NCBI GenBank assembly: GCA_040255525.1
Contig: JBDZVD010000006.1
Location: 1-64,000 of the forward strand
Origin: Rugosimonospora sp040255525
Lineage (GTDB): Bacteria > Actinomycetota > Actinomycetes > Mycobacteriales > Micromonosporaceae
DNA length: 64,000 nucleotides
Reading direction: 5' to 3'
Part shown: piece after piece, positions 50,772 through 59,321 of the stretch
Position numbering within the stretch: the first letter of the stretch is position 1
Layout of the letters: each line of letters opens with the position of its first letter
Notes under the pieces: generated by a model
The model's database searches: none
The model's input: the letters and a program-made list of their open reading frames with translations, nothing else
What the model was told of the DNA's origin: nothing
Made by a program: the position numbers and the translations under genes

Positions 50772-50956
50772 GGTCGTCGCCCGCCGCCGAGTGTGGTGGG
50801 CGTCGCCGTTTTCGGGTCGTCCGGCCTCCGGGCACGGCCGGCAACCGGTCGCGGCGTACGGCCGGTGGGCAAGGTGCCGGCGTGAGCCGCTGTTTCGCGT
50901 GGCGCGCGCCGGTGGTTCGGGGACCATTCGAGGCCGCTGGGTAAGCTGGCGGCGCC

Positions 50957-51030
50957 GGGGCGGTAGCTCAGCAGGTTAGAGCAGTGGACTCATAATCCAT
51001 CGGTCACGGGTTCGAGTCCCGTCCGCCCCA
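50957..51030 (+). tRNA. tRNA with CAT anticodon (elongator Met, or Ile2)
   Basis: 74 bases. Acceptor GGGGCGG (50957-50963) with CCGCCCC (51023-51029), discriminator A, anticodon loop CTCATAA with CAT at 50991-50993, T-loop GGGTTCGAGTCCC. The anticodon alone cannot separate elongator tRNA-Met from tRNA-Ile2, which is modified to read AUA. CCA is not fully encoded: ACCG follows the acceptor. The 3' half is overlapped antisense by the end of the serine recombinase gene, marking it as the insertion site of a mobile element. Confidence 0.92.
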
Positions 51031-52573
51031 CCGAAGGTGGACAGGCGCGAACCGCTTTCTGATTCGTGGTTCGCGCTTCTGGTTGCAGGATGGAGGGCGT
51101 GTCCTCCCTGCTGAGCGGGATGCGGATCACCGGCGTCGCGGTTTCGTGGTCGATGCGTAGCTCGGCGAGCAGGGCCTCGCACATCGCCTTGCGTTCCGCT
51201 GTGCTGCCTGTCTCGATGATCTCCGCGATGCGATCGCGGATCTCCGCAAGGTAGGTGCCGTCAGGTTCGTCTGCGTCAACGTCGAGGAGGAAGGTCAACT
51301 CGTCACGGCGGTGGCGCAACTGCCGGATCTGCTCAGAGATGTTCTCAATCCGTTCGGCGACAATGTCGCGGTCGATCTTGTTCTCCTCGTAGTCGGTCAG
51401 GTACCTGTCGACGACTCCTTCCTTCGTTGCTAGTTGATCCTCTATGGTTGCCCGCTCCTGCTCGTAGCCGCCCCGCGCACGGTGGTGCTGCGCCCGCTCT
51501 GCCACGATCGCATCCAATGCCTCGGTGAGGTGGTTGGTGTAGAAGTCGCGAAGGATGTCGAGGATCATGCCGTCGAGGGCGTCGGCGTCGATGCGGGGCG
51601 CGGCGCAGTGGTCGACGCCGTAGCGGCTGCGGGTTCAGCAGGTGTAGTAGCGGTAGGTGCGGCTGCGTCCGCCTGCATTTGTGCCGACGTAGCGGCGGGT
51701 GCACGCCGAACAGGTGATCTTGCCGGTGAGATGGTAGTCAGACGGGCTGGACGCCTTCGTTGGCGCTTCGCCGCGGTGCGCGAGGATCTCCTGCGCCAGG
51801 TCGAACGTGGCCGGGTCGACCACCGCTTCATGCGCTTCGGTCGCGATGACCTCACGGAAGTGGACCTCGCCGAGGTAGGCCCGGTTGGTGAGGATGTCCG
51901 CGACCGTCTTGTGGCTCCACGGCCGCGCGGGGCCCTGCCCGGTGGCCTTGCGTTGCGCGCCGCGGCGGAGTTGTCCCTGCCGGTTGAGGTTGGTCGCGAT
52001 CGCGCGAGTGCCCATCCGCCGTCGTGTATAGAGGCGGAAGATCTCCTGGACGATGCGGATCTCGCCGTCGACGGGTACCAACGTGTCGTCGGGTTCACGG
52101 GCGAAGCCGTATGGCACCCGCCCGAGCGTCCACTGACCTTTGGACGCCTTCCGCTCCGTGCCGTTGATGACCCGGTCGATGATCATCTCACGTTCGAACT
52201 CGGCGAACACCCCGAGCATCTGGACCAGCATCCGGCCTGCCGGGGTGGAGGTGTCGAACGGCTCGGTCGCCGAGCGGAACGCGACACCGGCCCGGTCGAG
52301 TTCGTCAAGCAGCGTTACCAGGTCGCGGATGCGGCGGGTGAACCGGTCGACCCGGTAGACCAGCAGCACGTCGAATCGGCCGGCACGTGCAGCGGCGAGG
52401 GCCTTCTGCAGGCCGGGCCGGTCGAGCTTGGCGCCGGAGGCGTCGTCCTCGAAGCGGGCGACGAGGCTCCAGCCGGGCTGGGACTTCACGTACGCCCCCA
52501 GTCGGCTGTTCTGCGCCTCGATCGAGAACGGCTGGTGTTCCTCGTCGGTGGAACGGCGTTCGTAGCAATACAC
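50990..52573 (-). pseudogene. Large serine recombinase, broken by in-frame TGA
   Basis: One continuous minus-strand frame of 528 codons with a TGA at codon 313 (51635-51637). Before it: resolvase domain with the nucleophile Ser in CYERRSTDEE, VLLVYRVDRFTRR, FAEFEREMIIDRV; the recombinase domain with LGRVPYGFAREPDD and VADILTNRAYLGEV; and the first Cys pair of the zinc ribbon (CSAC). The stop directly follows YYTC inside the ribbon, where Trp (TGG) would fit. After it the same frame continues with RYGVDHC and a coiled coil (KEGVVDRYLTDYEENKIDRD). The last 14 codons are antisense to the tRNA at 50957-51030. It probably inserted an element there. GTG 52573 is the likely start. Confidence 0.88.
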
Positions 52574-54117
52574 CGGGGCAACCGGCACCGGCGGGCAACC
52601 CGACACCCTCCAATCCCTGACCACCGCCGGACCCGGCGGCACGACCACCGACACCTACAAGTACGACCTCGCCGGCAACACTAAACAGTGGAGCATCGCC
52701 GGCGGCGCGAACAACACCATCACCTACACGCACCTACACGCCGCAAGGCCGCACCGCCACGGTCAGTGACAGCACCACCGGCAATGTCGCCGGCTACACC
52801 TACGACGCCGACGGCAACCTTCTCCTGCAACGCGACACCAAGGCCGGCAGCGGCACCGTCACGCTCTACCTGAGCAGCTCAGAGCAACTGACCCTGAACA
52901 CCGCCACCGGCAAAGTCAGTGGCCTGCGGTACTACCCGGTTCCCGGTGGACCGACCGAGGTCCGCTCCTCGGACGGCACCCTGACCTACGAGTACGTCAA
53001 CGCGCAGAACACCGGCGAGGTCACGATCAGTGCCGACGCGAGCCAGACTGTAACTCGCCGCTACTTCACCCCCTACGGACAAACCCGCGGCACCAGCCCC
53101 ACCGGATGGGTCGACAAGCGCGCGTTCCTCAACCAACCCACCGACCCCATCACTGGCCTGGACCTACTTGGCGACCGCGACTACGACCCAGCCACCGGAC
53201 ACTTCCTCCAACGCGACCCCATTCCGGAAACCAATGACCCGGATCAGCTAGGCGGGTACACATACGGCGCCGACAACCCGGTCAACGGCTCTGATCCAAC
53301 CGGACAATGCGTGCGCCTCGACGACGCCAGCGGACCCTGCGCCGAAACGGCCAACACATCTGCAGGAAAGCAGCGCCTCAAGGACATCGAGAACGATCGA
53401 CGTAACCAAGCGGCCAACTGGCGTCGGTGGGAACGCGCGCAACAGGCGAAGCACCGTGCATACCTGAACTTCCTCCGTCGAACGGGCAAAGACCGCATCG
53501 AGGCGGCCGATGCCGCGCAGGCAAGAGCCGCAAAGCTGAAGCACCACTGGTACAGCGGTGCCGTCCACTGGGCAGAAAAGCATGCGAATGCCATCGGCAC
53601 GGTGGCCGGAATCGGGACCGGTGTGCTGTGCGCGATCGCTACTGGCGGCGCCGGCGCTGTGCTATGCGGTGCCTTGGGCGGATTTGTCTCAAGTGTCGTA
53701 ACGGGAGGGCTAAATGTCGCTGCCGGAAAGGAGAGCTGGGGCCAGTTCGGCGTTGACGTACTTACCAGTACCGTGGTGGGAGGTGCGGCAGGCGGAGTCG
53801 GAGCGATGCTTGGTGGCGGGGTCAGCGGGGCAATCGATGCAGGTGTCCAGGACGCGGGTGGCGGATTCATCAGGGGTGTGGTCGGCGCTGCGAGGGGGCT
53901 GGGCCCTAAGGCGTTTCGAGAGAGTACGCGTGGACTCAGTCACTTTGTATCGGGGTCGATCAGAAACATCGGCATGGAGGTAGCGCGTTTCGGGGTCGGG
54001 CGCACCGTAAACGCAATCTCAAGAGACATTATGCGAGGCGCAGCGACAAGTAGTTCGATAACTCAGGGTATTGTCGCAGGCGTCACTCCGATGCTGACTG
54101 GGGGGGTTTGGGCATAG
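52566..54117 (+). pseudogene. Rhs/YD-repeat polymorphic toxin, truncated and frameshifted C-terminal part
   Basis: From about 52566 the frame reads YD-repeat sequence (QPDTLQSLTT, DTYKYDLAGNTKQWSI). A perfect 10-base duplication at 52721-52740 shifts the frame; beyond it the reading is clean: GYTYDADGNLLLQRDT, YFTPYGQTRG, LLGDRDYDPATGHFLQRDP and the Rhs core end GGYTYGADNPVNGSDPTGQ. After the core comes a variable C-terminal module of about 270 residues with a basic helix, a Gly/Ala-rich hydrophobic pre-toxin region and an unrecognised tail ending GGVWA. The 5' part is missing, cut at the recombinase junction. GTG 53311 is the first start codon after the frameshift, giving a 268-aa open frame. 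Confidence 0.8.
52721..52740 (+). repeat. Perfect 10-base tandem duplication in the Rhs gene
   Basis: CACCTACACG occurs twice in succession at 52721-52730 and 52731-52740. Deleting one copy joins the upstream and downstream YD-repeat frames exactly (...ITYTPQGRTATVSDS...), so this duplication is the frameshifting event. Confidence 0.9.
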
Positions 54118-54149
54118 AGATATGATTGCGACCTTTGCGACGGGAGGCT

Positions 54150-54163
54150 TTGAGTGAGGCAGG
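54150..54163 (+). repeat. TTGAGTGAGGCAGG, first copy
   Basis: This 14-base sequence just ahead of the TM protein at 54173 recurs exactly at 54899-54912, upstream of the frameshifted membrane gene. It contains the ribosome-site-like AGGCAGG, nine bases before GTG 54173. The gap 54740-55078 holds only the second copy; no gene is seen there. Confidence 0.6.
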
Positions 54164-54172
54164 TTGATCTCG

Positions 54173-54739
54173 GTGTCCAGTGCTGACGCCCAACAGCGGG
54201 TTCCGGATCCGCCGACAAGGTCGTTCTCTCGTGGACGGTCGCTCTTACGCGCAGTGGCGATGTTGTTGGCGGGCGCTACCGCCTGGTTGATATTCGCAAC
54301 GGTTAACAGCATTTACATGGGTACAGGCGTCACTAGAGCGCTGCCGCACGAGAAGGTTGCGACCGCGAGTGCGAGGGTCTGTTGGCGGAATGGACCTATA
54401 AGTTTCCAAGGGCTTGGGTACTGGTGGACATGCAAAGTGACGGTGCAGGTCGCCGATGGTCGGGTAGTGAATACGACAGTAAACCACTCGGTACTTACGC
54501 CCGCTGATATTGGTCGTCAGGTGGAATTTCGAGAAGCATGCTTCGGGGACAACAACACGCGTTGCTCTTATGGGCGCCCGACAAATCTCTTATGGGGCGT
54601 CTTCGTAAGGATTCTTCGGATCGTACGGGATGCCATCGCTATCGCCTTCGCTTTTCTTGCCGTCCTCTATTTACTGGGTGCGATATTCGGAAAAGAGAGG
54701 GCGAATCGCATGATAGGTCGTCGCGTGAAACGGTCCTGA
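54173..54739 (+). CDS. Membrane protein directly downstream of Rhs toxin, candidate immunity protein
   Basis: 188 aa: two TM segments (about 25-47 and 150-172) enclosing an extracytoplasmic domain with four Cys. Its motif VCWRNGPISFQGLGYWWTCKVTVQVADGR resembles what I recall as DUF6346 in actinobacterial membrane proteins (uncertain). It contains three TTA leucine codons (in SLLRAV, TNLLWG and VLYLLG), unusual in this genome and a sign of foreign origin or bldA-dependent expression. It starts 55 bases after the Rhs stop, where immunity genes usually sit; no immunity function can be shown. GTG 54173 is chosen for AGGCAGG nine bases upstream; TTG 54164 is possible. Confidence 0.65.
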   Translation: MSSADAQQRVPDPPTRSFSRGRSLLRAVAMLLAGATAWLIFATVNSIYMGTGVTRALPHEKVATASARVCWRNGPISFQGLGYWWTCKVTVQVADGRVVNTTVNHSVLTPADIGRQVEFREACFGDNNTRCSYGRPTNLLWGVFVRILRIVRDAIAIAFAFLAVLYLLGAIFGKERANRMIGRRVKRS

Positions 54740-54898
54740 TCGTGGTTGTCTTGGAGGCTCTCCTGCGCTGGAGGCTCGGCTGAATTCGCCCCCACCGCAC
54801 TGCTGGTGGCTGGCCACGGGCTTGGGCGGTAGCGGATTAGGCCTTGGCGCGTTTCCTGACTCGGTAAACGACAAGACCCGGACCCCTCCGTCGCAACA

Positions 54899-54912
54899 TT
54901 GAGTGAGGCAGG
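54899..54912 (+). repeat. TTGAGTGAGGCAGG, second copy
   Basis: Exact repeat of 54150-54163. Here it is followed by GTGACCTGCTGA rather than by a gene, suggesting a lost or degraded gene start. Confidence 0.6.
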
Positions 54913-55078
54913 GTGACCTGCTGAAAGATGGCCTGTGAGAGCGAGCTAGCCTCGGTCTTTTGTGCGCCCAGCGGACCTGGATGTCAACGGCACAGGAGCG
55001 ATCGAGTCACGCGGCACCGCTTAGCGTTGGAGAGAATCTTCATCTGGGACGGGGCATCGTGGCCGTCTCAATGCTGCT

Positions 55079-55922
55079 TTGATGATCGCCGTGACGGCGC
55101 GCTTATTGTGGCGGACCACAGTGCCGGCCGTGGGCTTGGCGGCTGCGTTCGTGGTCGGGTGGCGACTGGCGCCCGCGTTGACCGTGCTCGTGGTGGTCTG
55201 CGCGTGGTTGCCACTGGGTCTGTGGTGCCTGTTCGCGCCCCCGTACCCCGGCGGCATTACCGATCGCGCTGGCGCTGCTCGCCCTGATCGCGACGATCCG
55301 ATGGACGTTACCCGGTAAGCCGGGTGACCGGACGTTGGAGATCACCTGGTCGACCCTGATGTGGTATTCCCTCGTCGGCCTGTTGCCATTGCTGGTGGCG
55401 ATCTGGCCTCCCCGGTTGCTTGGGGCCCCGGCTGCAGCCCGTACCGCCGATCGGGTCGGCAGCTCCCGGCGGCTTCAGACGACCGCGACCCTGGTCATCG
55501 CGGGTGCACTCGTTCTCGGCTGCTGCTGCGGCGGCTTGGACAACGTCTTTTTCGCAAACGAGGTGCCCGCGCCGTCGTCGTTCGAACTGTTGCCCTTGCC
55601 GGCCGGCATGCAGGGGACCGTCGCCGCAGGCCCCGATGGTGGGGCCGGCTGCGACAACGGCGCGCATTCGTGCTGGATTAACTTCCGGGTCACTGGACGC
55701 CCGGGCGAGTCCAACTTCGACCTGGCCACACGCATCCGGCAGCATCTGAAGGAAGCGAAGGGCTGGAACGGGCGGTGGCCATGCCGACCGGTGCACTGGT
55801 TCGCCCAGCAGGCCCCGACGGACTTCTGCATCAATGTGACTGACGATCCAGCAAGCAGTGCCGACCGCCGCCCGACGATCGACGTGGAGCTGGTCATCTC
55901 AAACCTCATGCCTCCACCCTGA
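55079..55922 (+). pseudogene. Frameshifted multi-pass membrane protein
   Basis: Two overlapping parts read as one protein. Part one (55079-55318) gives two TM segments (LLWRTTVPAVGLAAAFVVG, then LTVLVVVCAWLPLGLWCLF) and then turns into nonsense. From about 55251 a second frame continues with a TM segment (ALPIALALLALIATIRW), then WYSLVGLLPLLVAIWPPRLL, TATLVIAGALVLGCCC and a Cys-containing extracytoplasmic tail to the stop at 55922. A one-base shift near 55240-55255, in a C-rich run, explains both. The second part contains TTA at 55257. Family not recognised; it may be another immunity-type or island membrane protein. A sequencing error is also possible. Confidence 0.6.
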
Positions 55923-56069
55923 GCCGGCGGCGGTGTCAACTACGCGAATCGTGCCTTGCAGCTATCCCGCCGCACGTCGATTGCAGGCAGCTCGGTGGCG
56001 ATGTTGTACACGGTCACTTGGGAACCTTATGCGACATCGGCATAGGCACGGTTGCGTGCCTTCGCAGCA

Positions 56070-56245
56070 TCGGAAGTAAACCAAGGCCGAGATGCTCCCT
56101 GCGCTCGAATCGAGGGTGATCCGCGGCGAGCCGTAGGTGCCGCCGCGAGGCGTCGAAGACCTCCCGGATCTTCACCGCGAGCTCAGCCCGCCGCTGCTGC
56201 CGCGCTGGGGGCTGCCGGTCGCGCCACTTGTAGAACCAGGACTCG
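56070..56245 (-). pseudogene. IS3-family transposase (OrfB N-terminus) fragment
   Basis: Reading the minus strand gives LCESWFYKWRDRQPPARQQRRAEL..VKIREVFDASR, the N-terminal segment of IS3-type OrfB. After DASR a one-base shift is needed to restore GTYGSPRI. Only about 55 codons remain and there is no start, integrase core or inverted repeat, so this is a decayed remnant. Confidence 0.65.
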
Positions 56246-56274
56246 CACAACCCGAGCGCGCCACCCCGAAAGCC

Positions 56275-56570
56275 TCCTGGCCCTGCGTCAAAACCATGCT
56301 CCACAGCGTCTACGACCAACCCGACGCCGACTCCGTACACACCCAGTACGACCGGCTCAGACGCCATCACCGAGAAACTGCCCACCGTCGCCGAGCACCT
56401 GGACACCGCCCGCGCCGACGTGCTAGCCTTCACCGCCTTCCCGAAGCAGCTCTGGCGCCAGATCTAGTCCAACAACCCCCAGAAGCGCCTGAACCGCGAG
56501 ATCCGCCGCCGCACCGACGTCGTCGGGATCTTCCCCAACCGCGACGCCCTGATTACCCGCCGTGTTTGCA
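56275..56570 (+). pseudogene. IS256-family transposase C-terminal fragment
   Basis: The plus strand reads MLHSVYDQPDADSVHTQYDRL. After a one-base shift near 56358 it continues EKLPTVAEHLDTARADVLAF and TAFPKQLWRQI, then a TAG (56465-56467) where the family has Trp, then SNNPQKRLNREIRRRTDVVG and IFPNRDALI. This is the conserved C-terminal part of mutator-type transposases. Frameshift and nonsense codon make it inactive. Confidence 0.75.
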
Positions 56571-56850
56571 GACTGTTGAGCCTCACGCTGGCTCCAGCGG
56601 CATTGGTCCGGGCGGTCCTCGCGTATGTTCAACGAGCTGACCGCGGTCGAGGCTGCCGAAATCGCCGTTCTTCTGTGAGGGATGTTCTGCGTGCCCTTGG
56701 AGGCTCTTCGTACCCACCCGCCCACATTGTGCGCTTGAGCTTTGGAAACGTCTTCTGCGGGTGATCGGCACATCAGCGACAGGGGTCGTGTCGGAGCGCC
56801 TCAAGATCGGTGGTCAGTACGCTGACCTGCATCTATAGCGGGCGGGAAGA

Positions 56851-56880
56851 TGTGCCCCCGGCATGAGTCGAACCTGCGCC
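56851..56880 (-). other. Degenerate tRNA 3'-end remnant (possible old attachment site)
   Basis: On the minus strand the sequence reads GGCGCAGGTTCGACTCATGC followed by CGGGGGCACA: a T-arm with the conserved GTTCGANTC loop, one mismatch in its stem, then an acceptor-like 3' strand. No 5' half is present. Such 3' ends are left by integrative elements. The rest of 56571-57297 shows no recognised gene; a short open frame at 56926-57108 has no known motif. Confidence 0.45.
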
Positions 56881-57127
56881 AGGGGCGTCTGGCGAGCGTA
56901 GACGTAGGAACTGCGCATCCCCGAGGTGATGGCCCCACTGGCCGCCGCCTGCCTGGGCGCGGAACGCAACCAGCGGGACGCCCGGCTGCGTACCCGCGCA
57001 CTTGCTGTCATCGCCGATGATCTAAGCCCGCGCCGTGACCTCTATTTGCTGGCGCTGCTGGAGGCCCGCGGTTGGTGTCTCCTACAGAGGATGCATCGAC
57101 AGCGGTGAGACCCTAATCAGAGGTGTC

Positions 57128-57147
57128 CGGCGGCCAATGGGCCGCCG
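57128..57147. other. Hairpin in the degenerate region
   Basis: CGGCGGCC (57128-57135) and GGCCGCCG (57140-57147) form a perfect 8-bp stem with loop AATG. It is not next to a recognisable gene end. Confidence 0.4.
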
Positions 57148-57297
57148 AGCGGCGTTCGCGGGCCAGCGGGAGCAGAAAACCACAGGTCACAGCCGTGGCG
57201 TGCCGGTTCGTATGCTGTAACCTCAGGCCCACCAGCAGGGAAAACAGGGTTCTGAAACCGGACACAGGACTAGCAAGTAGCTCCTACAGCGAAGTAT

Positions 57298-57660
57298 GTG
57301 CTCGGTCATGGACCCTTGACCACCACCTCCGGGCTAGCCGTTGACGACATCCGGGTGCTGATTCGGACTGGTCCACGATCTGAAAGCGCGGAACCGCAGC
57401 GTCGCGACAATCAAGTCCTACACCGGAGTAGCGACGAACCTCGTGGCCTGGCTCGTCGAGCAGGGCATGCCTACCACGGCGACCGGCATGCACCGGGAAC
57501 ACATCGAGGCGTACTTGGCGCAGCTCGGGGACCGGCTCGCCGCAGCCACCGTCGCCCGCGAGTACCGGTCACTCCAGCAACTCTGGAAATGGCTGGTCGA
57601 CGAGGGCGAGATCGACCGCTCGCCGATGGAGCGCATGCGGCCGCCGACCAGTAGCGCTCT
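57298..57660 (+). pseudogene. Tyrosine recombinase, N-terminal SAM-like domain fragment
   Basis: The frame begins TTTSGLAVDDIRVL; a shift near 57370 is needed to continue as VHDLKARNRSVATIKSYTGV, AWLVEQGMPTTATGMHREHI, EAYLAQLGDRLAAATVAREY and RSLQQLWKWLVDEGEIDRSP. This is the core-binding domain of XerC/phage integrases. Homology stops at about ERMRPP, so the catalytic domain with its R-H-R-Y residues is missing. It lies about 450 bases after the tRNA 3' remnant, consistent with a lost element integrated there. Confidence 0.7.
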
Positions 57661-57731
57661 GCCCGTGGACCTCATGATCGACGAAGGCAGCCGCCAGGTA
57701 CGGCAGTTCGTCTGCCCGTGCTGCAACACTC

Positions 57732-58130
57732 ATGCCGACCGGACCTGGGCCAGCGGCATACGGGCAATCCAAGCTCGCGACCATTCTCTTCGCCCGCCAC
57801 CTCGACCGGCTCGGCGGTCCGTCCGGCGTCCATGCCTTCTCGGTCAACCCGGGCTGGATTCTCACTCGGCTGCAGCGGCACCTCACGGCGGACGAAATGG
57901 TCGCCGCGGGGTGGATCGACCCTGGCGGTACACCGAAGCCGGGCCTGTTCAGGACGCCCGAGCAGGGCGCGGCGACGCCGGTGTGGGCCGCGATCTCGCC
58001 CCAGCTCGACCGCGATGGCGGCGCCTACTGCGCCGACTGCCGGGTCACCGATGGGCCCCCGGGAAACGACCAGGACCGTCTCTTGTGGACACTCTCGGCC
58101 GGTCTGACCGGCCTCGACCGCATTCGGTGA
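57732..58130 (+). pseudogene. Short-chain dehydrogenase C-terminal fragment
   Basis: 132 codons matching the second half of retinol-dehydrogenase-like SDRs: the catalytic YxxxK as AYGQSKLATILFARHLDRL, then HAFSVNPGWILTRLQRHL, KPGLFRTPEQGAATPVWAA and GGAYCADC. The N-terminal NAD(P)-binding TGxxxGxG half and the catalytic Ser are absent; the fragment is joined directly to the end of the recombinase remnant. It could not be an active oxidoreductase as it stands. Confidence 0.7.
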
Positions 58131-58271
58131 AGACATGGGCAGCGCCAGCGGCGCTGCCACACCACGCTTGGCCGGTACGCCCGAGCCCTCGGCGCCCGGA
58201 TGCGGTTGTGCCGCAGCGCCGCGGGCATGGAGGAGGTTGACGCCCGGAAGATACTCCAGGAGGCGGCCGCC

Positions 58272-59219
58272 TTACCGGGAGCGCGTGCTGCGGAAGGTGC
58301 GGCGGTAGGTGTCCGGGGGCACGCCAACCGTACGGTTGAAGTGCCGGCGCAGCGTGGTGGCGGTGCCCATGCCGGTGGCCGAGGCGATGCTGTCCACGCT
58401 GCCGTCGGTGGTCTCCAGGAGTTCCTGGGCGCGCCGGATCCGTTGGGTCAGCAGCCACTGCAGCGGCGTCGTACCGGTCACCGACCGGAAGTGGCGGCCG
58501 AGATTGCGCGAGCTCATGTTGGCCTGGCGGGCCAATTCCTCCACGGTCAACGGCCGGTCCAGCCGGTCGATCGCCCACGGCAGCAGTTCGGCGAGCGGGT
58601 GGTTGTGCTCGGCGGGCATCGGGGTGGTGACGAACTGGGCCTGGCCGCCAGACCGGTGCGGCGGTACGACGAGGCGGCGGGCGACCGTGTTGGCGATCGC
58701 CGAACCGTGGTCGAGGCGGACCAGATGCAGGCACAGATCCATCGCGGCCGCCTTGCCCGCGGCGGTCAGCACGCGACCGTTGTCGACGTACAGCACATCC
58801 GGGTCGACCTCGACCCTCGGGTACCGGGCCGCCAGGGCCTCGGCGTGCGCCCAGTGCGTGGTCGCGCGCCGCCCGTCGAGCAGGCCGGCGGCGGCCAGCA
58901 CGAACGCGCCGGTGCACAGGGACGCCACCCGGGCGCCGGCCTCGTAGGCGGCGCGCACCGCGTCGACGAGACCGGTGGGCGGTGGTTCGTCGACATCCGC
59001 GCACGCGGGCACGATCACGGTGTCGGCCCGGGGGAGCCGGTCCAGGCCGCTGTCGGGCTCCAGCCGGAACCGGCCGACACCGACGGCGCCCGCACCGCAC
59101 AGGGAAACGTCGTACCACCGATCGGCGAGGCCGGGCGGCGGGTTACCGAAGACCTCGCAGGCCACCGCCAGCTCGAAGTGCAGCATGCCCTCGGTGACGG
59201 CGAGCGCGACCGAACCCAT
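58272..59219 (-). CDS. GlxA-family transcriptional regulator (DJ-1/PfpI plus AraC HTH)
   Basis: 315 aa. N-terminal amidotransferase-like domain (about 1-165): VTEGMLHFELAVACEVFGNPP, VASLCTGAFVLAAAGLLDGRRATTHW, with the Cys of SLCTGAF at the nucleophile elbow. C-terminal double AraC helix-turn-helix (about 215-315): LTVEELARQANMSSRNLGRHF, TTPLQWLLTQRIRRAQELLE, ATTLRRHFNRTVGVPPDTYRR. Such proteins activate adjacent catabolic or stress genes, ligand unknown. ATG 59219 is preferred; ATG 59240 adds seven residues. It diverges from the saccharopine-dehydrogenase-like gene, a plausible target. Confidence 0.9.
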   Translation of the reverse strand: MGSVALAVTEGMLHFELAVACEVFGNPPPGLADRWYDVSLCGAGAVGVGRFRLEPDSGLDRLPRADTVIVPACADVDEPPPTGLVDAVRAAYEAGARVASLCTGAFVLAAAGLLDGRRATTHWAHAEALAARYPRVEVDPDVLYVDNGRVLTAAGKAAAMDLCLHLVRLDHGSAIANTVARRLVVPPHRSGGQAQFVTTPMPAEHNHPLAELLPWAIDRLDRPLTVEELARQANMSSRNLGRHFRSVTGTTPLQWLLTQRIRRAQELLETTDGSVDSIASATGMGTATTLRRHFNRTVGVPPDTYRRTFRSTRSR

Positions 59220-59321
59220 GTCCGGAATTGTACGCACCATGGCGTTCCAGACACTCGCACCGGGGTGCCGGCTGCCGTGACGATCCCAGTCGTGGGTCGT
59301 ATGAGCGGGTGGGGAGAGCTG

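Noticed and set aside
50990..51568. Independent coiled-coil gene downstream of the recombinase
   Set aside because: It is in the same frame as the recombinase and continues its zinc ribbon and coiled coil after a single TGA, so it is one broken gene.
56926..57108. 60-codon plus-strand frame after the tRNA remnant
   Set aside because: No motif and no ribosome site; it may be a fragment but cannot be assigned.
57443..58240. 265-codon open frame as one gene
   Set aside because: Only its first 70 codons match a recombinase; the remainder is a shadow of the SDR fragment in another frame.
51031..58272. Second copy of the CAT tRNA 3' end (attR)
   Set aside because: Reading both strands to 58.3 kb I found no match to the T-arm and acceptor sequence; the tRNA remnant at 56851 is a different sequence.
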